Below are positions 40,755 through 48,901 of a stretch of 64,000 nucleotides of DNA, in pieces (within the stretch, counting starts at the first letter, position 1; each line of letters starts with the position of its first letter). The DNA comes from WHTX01 sp038255145. GTDB taxonomy: Bacteria; Actinomycetota; Acidimicrobiia; Acidimicrobiales; CAIXPF01. Location of the stretch: NCBI GenBank assembly GCA_038255145.1, contig JBBSLP010000001.1, positions 62,001 through 126,000 of the forward strand, read 5' to 3'. The notes below the pieces were generated by a model that was given only the letters and a program-made list of their open reading frames with translations, had not been told where the DNA came from and searched no databases. The translations under genes and the position numbers were made by a program.

Positions 40755-40784
40755 TCGCCCACCCCGACCGCCGAGGGTGGGCGA
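40755..40784. terminator. Hairpin terminator between convergent genes
   Basis: TCGCCCACCC (40755-40764) pairs exactly with GGGTGGGCGA (40775-40784), 10-base loop. Confidence 0.65.
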
Positions 40785-40797
40785 TCGCGGTGTCAGG

Positions 40798-41289
40798 TCA
40801 GTTGGGGGTGACGATGCCCGAGTCGCCCACCTTGCTGCCGTCCCTGGTGATGACGGCCCGCAGCATGCCGATGGCCCGACCGACCCGCCCGTCGGGGGCG
40901 TCCCACCACTCCCCCGAGCGCACCTCGACCTCGAGGGCGACGGCGTCGGGGTCGTCGGGCCCGGTGAAGAAGGCCTTGGCCGGCGCGCTCCACAGGCGCT
41001 CGACCAGGGCCCGGTCGGTGCTGACCCTGGCCGTGCCCGTGAGGGCGATGTAGCGGCCGTCCTTGGGCTCGGCGAAGGCCACCTGCACGGGACCGGGTCC
41101 GCCGTGTAGGTCCTTGACCCACTCGGTGGCCGCGGACACGAGGAAGCGGATGACGCCGCCCTCGGACTCGGCCACGGTCAGGGGCCGGGCCGTCATCCCC
41201 TCGGACGACATGGTGGTGACCATGGCGAAGCGCAGGCCGTCGAGGACGTCGTCGAGGGTGCGGGCTTCGGGCACATGTGCGTTGGTCAT
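40798..41289 (-). CDS. Pyridoxamine-5'-phosphate-oxidase-like general stress protein
   Basis: 163 residues, FMN/F420-binding split barrel: LDDVLDGLRFAMVTTMSSEGMTARPLTVAESEGGVIRFLVSAATEWVKDL, then VQVAFAEPKDGRYIALTGTARVSTDRALVERLWSAPAKAFFTGPDDPD. This matches the general stress protein 26 (PPOX) group. ATG 41289 (MTNAHVPEARTLDDV) is chosen because it matches the family start; the frame extends to 41322. Cofactor (FMN or F420) cannot be read from sequence. It lies downstream of the reductase/molybdoenzyme pair on the same strand. Confidence 0.85.
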   Translation of the reverse strand: MTNAHVPEARTLDDVLDGLRFAMVTTMSSEGMTARPLTVAESEGGVIRFLVSAATEWVKDLHGGPGPVQVAFAEPKDGRYIALTGTARVSTDRALVERLWSAPAKAFFTGPDDPDAVALEVEVRSGEWWDAPDGRVGRAIGMLRAVITRDGSKVGDSGIVTPN

Positions 41290-41346
41290 GCCCCAGAAGT
41301 TCCCGAACCGGCCGATGGGCAACCGGCCGGGAGCTCGGCGGTCGGC

Positions 41347-42078
41347 TCAGCCCGTGGGGCCGAAGCGCTCGACCCGGATGGCGGTGGGGGGCACGCCCAG
41401 GCCCACCAGCAGGTCGCTGGCCGCACCGGCGAACGCCGCTGAACCGCAGACGTACGTGGTGGCCCCGGGACGGATGGCCGGGGCCACGTCGACCCCGCTC
41501 AGTCGGCCGGCGGGCCGTGATGCCCCCGGAGGCGCCGACCGGGTGTAGACGACCTCGGCCTCGGGTCCGGGCAGTTCGTCGGCGTAGTAGAGCTCGGCCG
41601 GGGTGCGCACCGAGACGACCAGGCGCACCAGGTCGGACCGCCCCGACGAGCGGGCCAGGCGCAGCATGGCCATGAGGGGCACGACGCCCGAGCCCCCACC
41701 CACCAGCAGGGCCGGAGTCTCCCCGTCCCACACGAACCAGCCCCCGATGGGCCCCCGCACCTCGAGCTGGTCCCCGGCCACGACCTCGTCGTGCAGGAAG
41801 CCCGACACCTCGCCGTCCTCCAGCCGCTCCACGGTGAGCTCGATCTCCGACGAGCCATCCGGAGCCGAGGCCACCGAGTAGGACCGCGACGCGGTGTACC
41901 CGTCGGGCGCCGTCAGCCTGACGATGAAGTGCTGGCCGGCCCGGTGCCCCGACGGCCGTCCCAGGTCGAGGCGGAAGGTCTTGGCCGTGGGCGTCTCTGC
42001 GGTCACCGAGACCACCTTGGCCTGCTGCCACGGGCCCGGCGGTGTCGGTGGGGTCGGCGGAGGGGACGGTGTGGCCAC
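41347..42078 (-). CDS. Ferredoxin reductase-type FAD/NAD(P) oxidoreductase
   Basis: 243 residues, flavin reductase of the ferredoxin-NADP+ reductase superfamily: FAD domain motif SRSYSVAS, substrate-side EIELTVERLEDGEVSGFLHDEV, then ALLVGGGSGVVPLMAMLRL (NAD(P)-binding), YTRSAPPG, and the C-terminal YVCGSAAFAGAASDLL. No [2Fe-2S] Cys cluster. GTG 42078 is two bases after the stop of the molybdoenzyme gene, so the two are an operon; together they resemble the reductase/Mo-oxidoreductase pair of YedY-like or oxidoreductase systems, here supplying electrons to or from the Mo centre. Confidence 0.85.
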   Translation of the reverse strand: MATPSPPPTPPTPPGPWQQAKVVSVTAETPTAKTFRLDLGRPSGHRAGQHFIVRLTAPDGYTASRSYSVASAPDGSSEIELTVERLEDGEVSGFLHDEVVAGDQLEVRGPIGGWFVWDGETPALLVGGGSGVVPLMAMLRLARSSGRSDLVRLVVSVRTPAELYYADELPGPEAEVVYTRSAPPGASRPAGRLSGVDVAPAIRPGATTYVCGSAAFAGAASDLLVGLGVPPTAIRVERFGPTG

Positions 42079-42080
42079 GC

Positions 42081-42692
42081 TCAGTCCCCCTGGTAGCGCT
42101 GCTCGAGCCAGGGGTCGCCCCGGTCGTGGTAGCCGTTGACCTCCCAGAAGCCGGGCTCGTCGTGGTCCATCAACCGCAGCCCGGCCACCCACTTGGCGCT
42201 CTTCCAGAAGTACAGGTGGGGCACGAGCAGGCGGGCGGGACCGCCGTGGTCGGTGGCCAGGGTGCCACCGTCGGCCTCCCACACCACCCAGGCCTTGCCC
42301 CCGGTCACGTCGGCCAGGGGCAGGTTGGTCGTGTAACCGGTGTGGCTGAAGGCCATCACGTGGCTGGCGGTGGCCGCAGGCCGGGCCACGGCCAGCAGGG
42401 TGTCGACGGAGACGCCGCCGAAGGTCACCCCCAGGCGCGACCACGTGGTCACGCAGTGGATGTCCCCGGCGTAGGCCGACGGGGGCAGGGCGTGGATCTC
42501 GTCCCAGGTCCAGGTGGTGGGCTGGTCAACCAGGCCCTCGACCTTGAAGGTCCAGGTGGCGGTGTCGAGGCGGGGGGTGACCTCGGCCGTCAGCACCGGC
42601 CACCTGGTGCCGGCGTCGTACTGGCCGGGCGGCAGGCGGGGGTCGCGTTCGGCGCTGCCCCGGCCCCGGAACCCCCGGGTGAAGATGGACAT
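42081..42692 (-). CDS. Sulfite-oxidase-like molybdopterin oxidoreductase
   Basis: 203 residues. Single Mo-cofactor domain of the sulfite oxidase/YedY family: DEIHALPPSAYAGDIHCVTTWSRLGVTFGGVSVDTLL, with the Cys of DIHCVTTWS as the molybdenum thiolate ligand, then HVMAFSHTGYTTNLPL, GPARLLVPHLYFWKSAKWVAGL and FWEVNGYHDRGDPWLEQRY. No signal peptide, in contrast to YedY, so it is probably cytoplasmic. Start ATG 42692 follows GAGGAG; a longer frame exists. It forms an operon with the flavin reductase. Substrate unknown. Confidence 0.87.
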   Translation of the reverse strand: MSIFTRGFRGRGSAERDPRLPPGQYDAGTRWPVLTAEVTPRLDTATWTFKVEGLVDQPTTWTWDEIHALPPSAYAGDIHCVTTWSRLGVTFGGVSVDTLLAVARPAATASHVMAFSHTGYTTNLPLADVTGGKAWVVWEADGGTLATDHGGPARLLVPHLYFWKSAKWVAGLRLMDHDEPGFWEVNGYHDRGDPWLEQRYQGD

Positions 42693-42831
42693 GGACGCTC
42701 CTCGGTGGACTCGGACCGGCCCCAGGCGACGATCGGACCGTCCCAGCGTGCCAGGCGCGCCGACGCCGCGCCGCGACGAGCGGCACCGGGGCCGTTGTGC
42801 CGTCGGTCTCCGGCGACTAGCAACGGGGGCC

Positions 42832-45321
42832 ATGGCTCCTGCGCAGCTCCTCGACCCCTACCGGGTGATCGACCTCACCACCGGGGGTGGGTGGCTGTGC
42901 GGACGGCTGCTGGCCGACCTGGGCGCCGAGGTCATCAAGGTGGAGCCCCCCGGTGGTGATCCCGGCCGACTCGACCCCCGCGGCCCCTACGCCGGGGATC
43001 GCACCTCGGACCCCGAGGCCAACCTGGCGTGGTGGGCGGCCAACCGGGGCAAGGCCTCGGTGGTGATCGACCTCGACGACGCCGCCGACCGGGCCCGCTT
43101 CGACGAGCTCGTGGCCGGGGCCGACTCGGTCGTCGAATCGTGGGGACCGGGGGGCATGGCCGCCCGGGGCCTCGACCCCGACGAGCTGCTGGCCCGCCAT
43201 CCCCACCTGGTCGTCACCTCCATCTCTCCCTTCGGTTCCGACGGCCCCTACGCCGCCCACCGCGGCCCCGACCTGGTGGTGACGGCCCAGGCCGGGCAGG
43301 TGTGGCTGACGGGGGACGCCGACCGACCCCCGGTGCGCGTCAGCGCCCCGCAGTCCATGCTGTTGGCCTCGGCGGAGGCCGCCGTGCACACGCTCGTGGC
43401 CCTGCAGCACGCCGCCCGCACCGGCCAGGGCCAGCGGGTCGACGCCGCCGCCCTCACCGCGGTGGTGCGGGCCCTGATGAACGGCACCGAGTTCAAGGCC
43501 CTCATGGGCTGGGAGATGGTGCGGTCGGGCTCCGAGGTGGCCTACGCCCCCAACCGGCCTCGCATGGTCTTCCGCTGCGCCGACGGCCACATCACCTTCA
43601 TGTGCCCCTTCGGTGCCCTGGGCGGCCCCGGGGTGCTGGCCCTCATGGAGTGGGCCGACAAGGACGGCATCGAGGTCCCCGCCCTGCTCCGGGGCCTCGA
43701 TGTGCTCGACTCGACCATCTGGGCCGACCTCGAGGCCGCCGGCCACGTGCCCGAGGTGGTGGCCATCCTCGAGGGGTTGTCCGAGCGGGTCTTCGCCACC
43801 CGCACCAAGGACGAGCTGTACCGCGACGCGGTCGACCGCCGCCTGTTGCTGGCCCCGGTCAGCACCGCGGCGGACCTGCACCACGACCGTCAGCTGGCGG
43901 CCCGGGACTACTGGCAACAGGTCGACGTGCCCGGCCACGGCACCGCCACCTTCCCCGGGCCCTGGGCCGTGCTGTCGGGGACCCCGCTGCAGCCCACACC
44001 GGCACCCCCCACCATCGGCCAGCACAACGCCACCGTCACCGCCCGGCCGCGCCGGGCACCGGTCCCGACCGAGCCCGCCGGCCAGGACCCCTTCGCCGGG
44101 CTCAAGGTGTGGGACATGTCCTGGGTGGGGGTGGGTCCGCTGACCGCCCGCTACCTGGCCGACTACGGGGCCACCGTCGTCCGCCTCGACAACGGCACCC
44201 GGGCTGACGTGCTCCGGGTCAACCCCCCCTTCCGTGACGGCGTGCCCGGCATCAACCGGTCGGGCTTCTACGCCGACTTCAACGCCTCCAAGCTGGGCCT
44301 GGGCCTCGACCTCGCCGTGGCCGAGGCCCGTGAGGTGGCCCTGCGCATGACGGCGTGGGCCGACGTCGTGCTCGAGAGCTTCACCCCCCACGCCCTGCGG
44401 TCGATGGGCCTGCACTACGACGCCCTGCGCGAGGTCAACCCCTCGGTGGTGATGCTGTCGACGTGCATGCAGGGCCAGACCGGCCCCCACCGCGACTACC
44501 GGGGCTTCGGGCAGCTCATGGGCGGGTTGACCGGCTTCTACCAGCTCACGGGGTGGCCCGACCGCGACCCGGCCATGGTCTTCGGCGCCTACACCGACTT
44601 CGTGGCCCAACGCTTCTGCGCCACCGCCCTCATCGCCGCCCTCGACCACCGACGCCGCACCGGCCAGGGCCAGCACATCGACGTGTCCCAGCTCGAAGCA
44701 TCCATCAACCTGCTGGGGCCCGAACTGCTGGACTACGACGTCAACGGCCGCGTGGCCACCCGCCAGGGCAACCGCGACCCCCGCATGGCCCCCCACGGGG
44801 TGTTCCCGTGCCGGGCCGTGGGAACGGGCCTGGCCGGGGAGCGCTGGGTGGCCATCGCCGTCGAGGACGACGACCAGTGGCAGGCCCTGGTCGAGGTGCT
44901 GGACCGGCCGACCTGGGCCACCGACCCCGCCCTCCACACCCTGGCGGGGCGCAAGGCCGCCGAGGACGGCATCGAAGGCCACCTGGCGGCGTGGACGGCC
45001 GACCAGGACGCGGCGACCCTGGCCGCGCGCCTGCAACCGAAGGTGGCCGCAGCCCCGGTGAACCCGCCCGACGACCTGCACCGGGATCCGCAACTGGCCC
45101 ACCTGGGCTACTTCGAGACCCTCGACCACCCCGTCATGGGGCCCACGGCCTACAACGGCATGCAGGCCCGCCTGTCGGCCACCCCGGGCTGGCTGCGCAA
45201 GCCCGCCCCGTGCCTGGGCGAGGACACCCTCATGGTCCTGTCCGACCTGCTGGGCTACGACGACGACGAGATCGGCGACCTGTTCGTGGCCGAGGCCATC
45301 GAGATCGACCTCAGCAGCTGA
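42832..45321 (+). CDS. Two-domain (tandem) CaiB/BaiF CoA-transferase
   Basis: 829 residues made of two class III CoA-transferase domains. The first starts MAPAQLLDPYRVIDLTTGGG with LADLGAEVIKVEPPGG and GPDLVVTAQAGQVWLTG; the second starts near residue 420 with FAGLKVWDMSWVGVGPLTARYLADYGATVVRLDNGT and TDFVAQRFCATALIAALDHRRRTGQGQHIDVSQLEASI. Each half resembles a full single-domain enzyme, so the protein may form an intramolecular version of the interlocked dimer known for this family. Its substrate is unknown. No ribosome site; TAGCAA ends eight bases before ATG 42832. Confidence 0.9.
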   Translation: MAPAQLLDPYRVIDLTTGGGWLCGRLLADLGAEVIKVEPPGGDPGRLDPRGPYAGDRTSDPEANLAWWAANRGKASVVIDLDDAADRARFDELVAGADSVVESWGPGGMAARGLDPDELLARHPHLVVTSISPFGSDGPYAAHRGPDLVVTAQAGQVWLTGDADRPPVRVSAPQSMLLASAEAAVHTLVALQHAARTGQGQRVDAAALTAVVRALMNGTEFKALMGWEMVRSGSEVAYAPNRPRMVFRCADGHITFMCPFGALGGPGVLALMEWADKDGIEVPALLRGLDVLDSTIWADLEAAGHVPEVVAILEGLSERVFATRTKDELYRDAVDRRLLLAPVSTAADLHHDRQLAARDYWQQVDVPGHGTATFPGPWAVLSGTPLQPTPAPPTIGQHNATVTARPRRAPVPTEPAGQDPFAGLKVWDMSWVGVGPLTARYLADYGATVVRLDNGTRADVLRVNPPFRDGVPGINRSGFYADFNASKLGLGLDLAVAEAREVALRMTAWADVVLESFTPHALRSMGLHYDALREVNPSVVMLSTCMQGQTGPHRDYRGFGQLMGGLTGFYQLTGWPDRDPAMVFGAYTDFVAQRFCATALIAALDHRRRTGQGQHIDVSQLEASINLLGPELLDYDVNGRVATRQGNRDPRMAPHGVFPCRAVGTGLAGERWVAIAVEDDDQWQALVEVLDRPTWATDPALHTLAGRKAAEDGIEGHLAAWTADQDAATLAARLQPKVAAAPVNPPDDLHRDPQLAHLGYFETLDHPVMGPTAYNGMQARLSATPGWLRKPAPCLGEDTLMVLSDLLGYDDDEIGDLFVAEAIEIDLSS

Positions 45322-45328
45322 CGCGCCC

Positions 45329-46132
45329 TCAGGTGACGGCCAGGCGGGCGCCGATGCGGGCGATGGCGGCCACGGGGTAGGGCGGGGCCACCACCAGTGT
45401 GCGGCGGTGCACGCCCAGGGCGGCCAGGGTGTCGACGTCGCCGCCCAGGGGGTGGGCGGGGTCGAGGTCGTCGAACACGCTGATCTCGAAGGGCCGGTCG
45501 CCGGTCAGGCTACGGACCAGGGCCACCCGGTCGGGCAGGGCGGGACCACGGCGGATGTTGACGCCGTCGGCGTGCTCGGCGGCCAGGCGCACGGTGCGCG
45601 CCCCCGAGGCACCCACGATGATGGGGGGTCGGGGCCCGGGCTCGACCACCCCGGCCAGCCCGTCGAGCACGACATGGTCCCCCACCAGGCGGTCCTTGCC
45701 GGCCCAGATGACCTTCAGGGCCTCGATGGTCTCCACCAGGTGGCGACGGCGGGCCGGGGCGTCGCCCAACCCACGACCGATGGCGTCGTGCTCGCCGGCG
45801 AACCGGGTCCCCGGCGCCGCCCCCGAGCCCAGGCCGCAGCTGACCCGGCCTGGAGCCAGGGAGGCCAACGAGTCGAGGGCCGACGCCAGTTGCGCGGGGT
45901 GGCGGTTGACCACGTTGGCCACCAGCACGCCCAGGCGCACCCGTTCCGTGCTCGCGGCGATGGCCCCGAGGACCACGAAGGGATCCCGCGACCAGCGCCG
46001 GCCGAGCATGGCCCCACTGAAGTGGTCGAACGTCCACACCCCGTCGAAGCCGCCCCGCTCGGCCAGCCACGCCACCTCGACCATGGCCCGCACGTCGGCG
46101 TCGAAGGGGCTGATCACCAGGTCGGTGTGCAC
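45329..46132 (-). CDS. LLM-class flavin-dependent oxidoreductase
   Basis: 267 residues, somewhat short for the class (about 300-340), luciferase-like barrel: GGFDGVWTFDHFSGAMLGRRWSRDPFVVLGAIAASTERVRLGVLVANVVNRHPAQLASALDSLASLAPGR, then LVETIEALKVIWAGKD, PIIVGASGARTVRLAAEHADGVN and the C-terminal APPYPVAAIARIG. The start GTG 46132 is 11 bases after the histidine kinase stop; the longer in-frame reading overlaps the kinase and is ignored. It shares an operon with the two-component genes, an unusual position for an oxidoreductase. Confidence 0.78.
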   Translation of the reverse strand: MHTDLVISPFDADVRAMVEVAWLAERGGFDGVWTFDHFSGAMLGRRWSRDPFVVLGAIAASTERVRLGVLVANVVNRHPAQLASALDSLASLAPGRVSCGLGSGAAPGTRFAGEHDAIGRGLGDAPARRRHLVETIEALKVIWAGKDRLVGDHVVLDGLAGVVEPGPRPPIIVGASGARTVRLAAEHADGVNIRRGPALPDRVALVRSLTGDRPFEISVFDDLDPAHPLGGDVDTLAALGVHRRTLVVAPPYPVAAIARIGARLAVT

Positions 46133-46142
46133 GGGGCGTACC

Positions 46143-47615
46143 TCAGATCCGGGCCGAGAGGGAGTGCTCGGGTTCGCTGGCCCGGGCCGGCGGCGGCGTG
46201 GTGGGGATGGCCACCCGGAAGGTGCTGCCGCGCCTGGGGCTGCTGACCACGGCCACCCGGCCCCCGTGGGCCTCCACGATGGAGCGGACGATGGCCAGGC
46301 CCAGCCCCGACCCTCCCCGCACCCGGGCCCGGGCCTTGTCGGCCCGGTAGAAGCGCTCGAAGACCCGCTCGGCCACCTCGGGTTCCATGCCCGGGCCGTC
46401 GTCCTGGACCTCGATGACGCACACATCGCCGTCGCGCCGTCCCCGCACCACCACCCGGGCCCCGGATGGGGTGTGGACCAGGGCGTTGTCCACCAGGGCG
46501 GCCACCACCTGGCGCAGCTGGGACTCGTCGCCCACGAGCGCCAGGCCCGGGGCCACCTGGGCGTCGACCTGACGGGTGGGGGCGGCGGCCAGCCCGTTGG
46601 CGGCGGCGTCCTCGAGCAGGGCGGACAGGTCGACGGGCACCCGGTCGGGAGCCCGGCCCTGGTCGAGCCGGGCCAGGAGCAGCAGGTCGTCGACGAGCAC
46701 GGCCATGCGGTTGGCCTCCTGGCGCACCCGGCGCAGCGCGTCGTCGAGCTCGCCCGGAGCCCGCAGGCCGCCGGCGCGGTACAGGTCCACGTAACCACGG
46801 ATGGAGGTCAACGGCGTGCGCAACTCGTGGGAGGCGTCGGCCACGAACTGGCGCAGCCGGTCCTCGGCCGCCTGGCGCTCGTCGAGCATGAGGTTGAAGG
46901 CGTGGCCCAGGCGGCCGGCCTCGGTGCGGGCGGGGGCAGGGTCGACGCGGCGGTCGAGCTCGCCCCGGGCGATGGCGTCGGCGGCCTCGGTCATGTGCCC
47001 GATGGGTCGCAGCCCCAGGCGCACCACCCAGATGGCCACCAGGCCCAGGACGGCGGCGAGCACGGCCACGCCAACCCCGCCCACGGCCAGCAGCTGGTTG
47101 ACGGCGGCGTCGACCCGCCCCAGGGGCAGACCGACCAGGAGCCAGCCGTCACCGTCGTCCGACGGCAGGGCCACTACCCGGAAGTCGCTGCCCGACCCCC
47201 CGGCCCGCGTCACGGTGAAGGGCTCCGACGCCTGCTGGGTGGTGCGGCCCTCGCAGTCCTCCACGGTCACGCCCGGGTGCGCGCCCGACCAGAGCTCGGG
47301 GTCGGACAGGGTCTCCTGCCCACCGGCGCTGTCGAGGTAGCCGACGTAGACGTCCGACAGGCCCGGCGCCGGTGGCGCCGGCCGGTCACCGTAGGTGCCG
47401 TTGCCACCACCACCGTTGGCGTTGCCGCCAGGCCCACCGGGACCATCGTAGCCACCGTCGTGCAGTCGCTTGGACGGGGCGACGGCCGCTTCGAGCTGGC
47501 GGTCGATCTGGTCGACGAGGAAGCGCCGCTGGGTCTGGGCCACGACCACCCCGGCGATGGCCGCGGTGGCCAGCACGGCCAGCACGGCGATGAGCAGGCG
47601 TGACCGCAGCGTCAT
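46143..47615 (-). CDS. Sensor histidine kinase (HAMP, HisKA, HATPase)
   Basis: 490 residues. Membrane helix near residues 6-27, periplasmic sensor about 30-170 (Gly/Asn-rich insert near 55-75), second helix 175-200, HAMP about 200-250 (RPIGHMTEAADAIARGELDRRV), HisKA with phosphoaccepting H263 (VADASHELRTPLTSIRGYVDLYRAG), then the ATPase N, G1, F and G2 boxes (LVDNALVHTPSGARVVVRG, DDGPGMEPEVAERVFERFYRADK, GGSGLGLAIVRSIVEAHGG, RRGSTFRVAIP). Transmits an extracytoplasmic signal to the response regulator 13 bases upstream. The signal is unknown. MprB/PrrB-like class. Confidence 0.93.
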   Translation of the reverse strand: MTLRSRLLIAVLAVLATAAIAGVVVAQTQRRFLVDQIDRQLEAAVAPSKRLHDGGYDGPGGPGGNANGGGGNGTYGDRPAPPAPGLSDVYVGYLDSAGGQETLSDPELWSGAHPGVTVEDCEGRTTQQASEPFTVTRAGGSGSDFRVVALPSDDGDGWLLVGLPLGRVDAAVNQLLAVGGVGVAVLAAVLGLVAIWVVRLGLRPIGHMTEAADAIARGELDRRVDPAPARTEAGRLGHAFNLMLDERQAAEDRLRQFVADASHELRTPLTSIRGYVDLYRAGGLRAPGELDDALRRVRQEANRMAVLVDDLLLLARLDQGRAPDRVPVDLSALLEDAAANGLAAAPTRQVDAQVAPGLALVGDESQLRQVVAALVDNALVHTPSGARVVVRGRRDGDVCVIEVQDDGPGMEPEVAERVFERFYRADKARARVRGGSGLGLAIVRSIVEAHGGRVAVVSSPRRGSTFRVAIPTTPPPARASEPEHSLSARI

Positions 47616-47628
47616 CGGTCAGTCCTCA

Positions 47629-48324
47629 TCAGACCAGTCGCAGGGAGTAGCCGACGCCGCGCACGGTCTGGATGAGCCGGGGCTCCTCGATGTCGACCTT
47701 GCGTCGCAGGTAGCTGACGAACGTCTCCACCACGGAGGACTCCCCGTCGAAGTCGTACTCCCACACGTGGTCGAGGATCTGGGCCTTGGACACCACCCGG
47801 CCGGCGTTGAGCAGCAGGTAGCGCAGCAGCTTGTACTCGGTGGGCGACAGGCTGACCACCCGCTCGGCCCGGGTGACGCGGTGGGCGTCGTCGTCCATGA
47901 CCAGGTCGCCGTAGCGCAGGACGCGGGAGTCGTCCTCCCAGCCGGCCCGGCGCAGCACGACCCGGGCCCGGGCCACCAGCTCCTCGACGGCGAAGGGCTT
48001 GACCACGTAGTCGTCGCCGCCGATGGTCAGGCCCCTGACCCGATCGTCGGTGGTGTCACGGGCGGTGAGGAAGATGACGGGCACCTTCTGGCCGTCGGAC
48101 CGCAGGCGGCGGAAGACCTCGAACCCGTCGAGGTCGGGCAGCATCACGTCGAGGAGGACGATGTCGGGACGGAAGGCGGTCACCCCGGTCAGGGCGTCGC
48201 GGCCCGTGGCTGCGGTGGAGGTCTCGAACCCGTCGAGGCGGAGAGCGGCGGCGACGAGGTAGCTGATGTTCTCCTCGTCGTCGACCACGAGAGCACGGGG
48301 CTTTGGGGCTGGGGGCGTTGCCAC
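47629..48324 (-). CDS. OmpR/PhoB-family response regulator
   Basis: 231 residues. Receiver domain with acidic pocket LVVDDEENI and phosphoacceptor D59 (IVLLDVMLPDLDGFEVF), then FLTARDT and the conserved Lys (YVVKPFAVEEL). C-terminal winged helix: RVVSLSPTEYKLLRYLLLNAGRVVSKAQILDHVWEYDFDG and VETFVSYLRRKVD. It should bind DNA as a dimer and act with the adjacent kinase. GTG 48324 lies six bases after CAGACT, again without a ribosome site. Confidence 0.93.
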   Translation of the reverse strand: MATPPAPKPRALVVDDEENISYLVAAALRLDGFETSTAATGRDALTGVTAFRPDIVLLDVMLPDLDGFEVFRRLRSDGQKVPVIFLTARDTTDDRVRGLTIGGDDYVVKPFAVEELVARARVVLRRAGWEDDSRVLRYGDLVMDDDAHRVTRAERVVSLSPTEYKLLRYLLLNAGRVVSKAQILDHVWEYDFDGESSVVETFVSYLRRKVDIEEPRLIQTVRGVGYSLRLV

Positions 48325-48397
48325 GGGACCAGTCTGGCCCCCACGGCTGACCTCGGACTGCGAACTCCCTGTGAGTCTGCTGTGGACCGCAGCGGCC

Positions 48398-48901
48398 TCA
48401 GGCGGGGGCCGGCGCGGCGGTGCGGTCGCGGAACAGCACCCGGTCGAGGAGCAGGAACTGGCCCACCCACAGCAGCCCGAACGAGCCGACGTTGGCCACC
48501 AGCAAGGTCAGGGTGCGCACCCCACCCGACAGGCCCGCGGCCCGCGCCACCCGGTCGGCCAGGGCCACACCGATGGTGGAGGCCACCAGGCCGGTGAAGG
48601 ACAGGAGCCAGAACGGGGCCACCTCCCGCCACGGGTCACCCGACCCCTGGCGCTGCCACACCCAACGCCGGTTGAGCAGGTACGACGGCACCGTGCCCAC
48701 GGCGGTGGCGACGACGTTGGCCAGCCAGGCGGCCACGCCCAACGCGCCGGCCAGGGTGCCCAGCACGACCAGGCTGACCACGCTGGTGAACACCGAGACG
48801 GACAGGCACAGGGCCACCTTCTCCATGGTGTCGATGGCGGAGTGGTGGCGCTCGGCCAGCACGGCCCGGCACGCCCGGCGCAGCAGCAGGCGACCGTTCA
48901 C
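48398..48901 (-). CDS. GtrA-family membrane protein
   Basis: 167 residues with four membrane helices in the GtrA arrangement: VALCLSVSVFTSVVSLVVLGTLAG, WLANVVATAVGTVPSYLLNRRWVWQR (the LNRxW family signature), FWLLSFTGLVASTIGVALADRV, and LLVANVGSFGLLWVGQFLLLDRV. GtrA proteins help flip lipid-linked sugars. GTG 48901 overlaps the glycosyltransferase stop (GTGA), so this is a second GtrA domain immediately after the one fused to the glycosyltransferase. Confidence 0.88.
   Translation of the reverse strand: MNGRLLLRRACRAVLAERHHSAIDTMEKVALCLSVSVFTSVVSLVVLGTLAGALGVAAWLANVVATAVGTVPSYLLNRRWVWQRQGSGDPWREVAPFWLLSFTGLVASTIGVALADRVARAAGLSGGVRTLTLLVANVGSFGLLWVGQFLLLDRVLFRDRTAAPAPA

Noticed and set aside
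42817..45129. 770-codon antisense frame opposite the other tandem CoA-transferase
   Set aside because: Same reason: repetitive Gly/His/Val composition, no motif, real gene on the plus strand.
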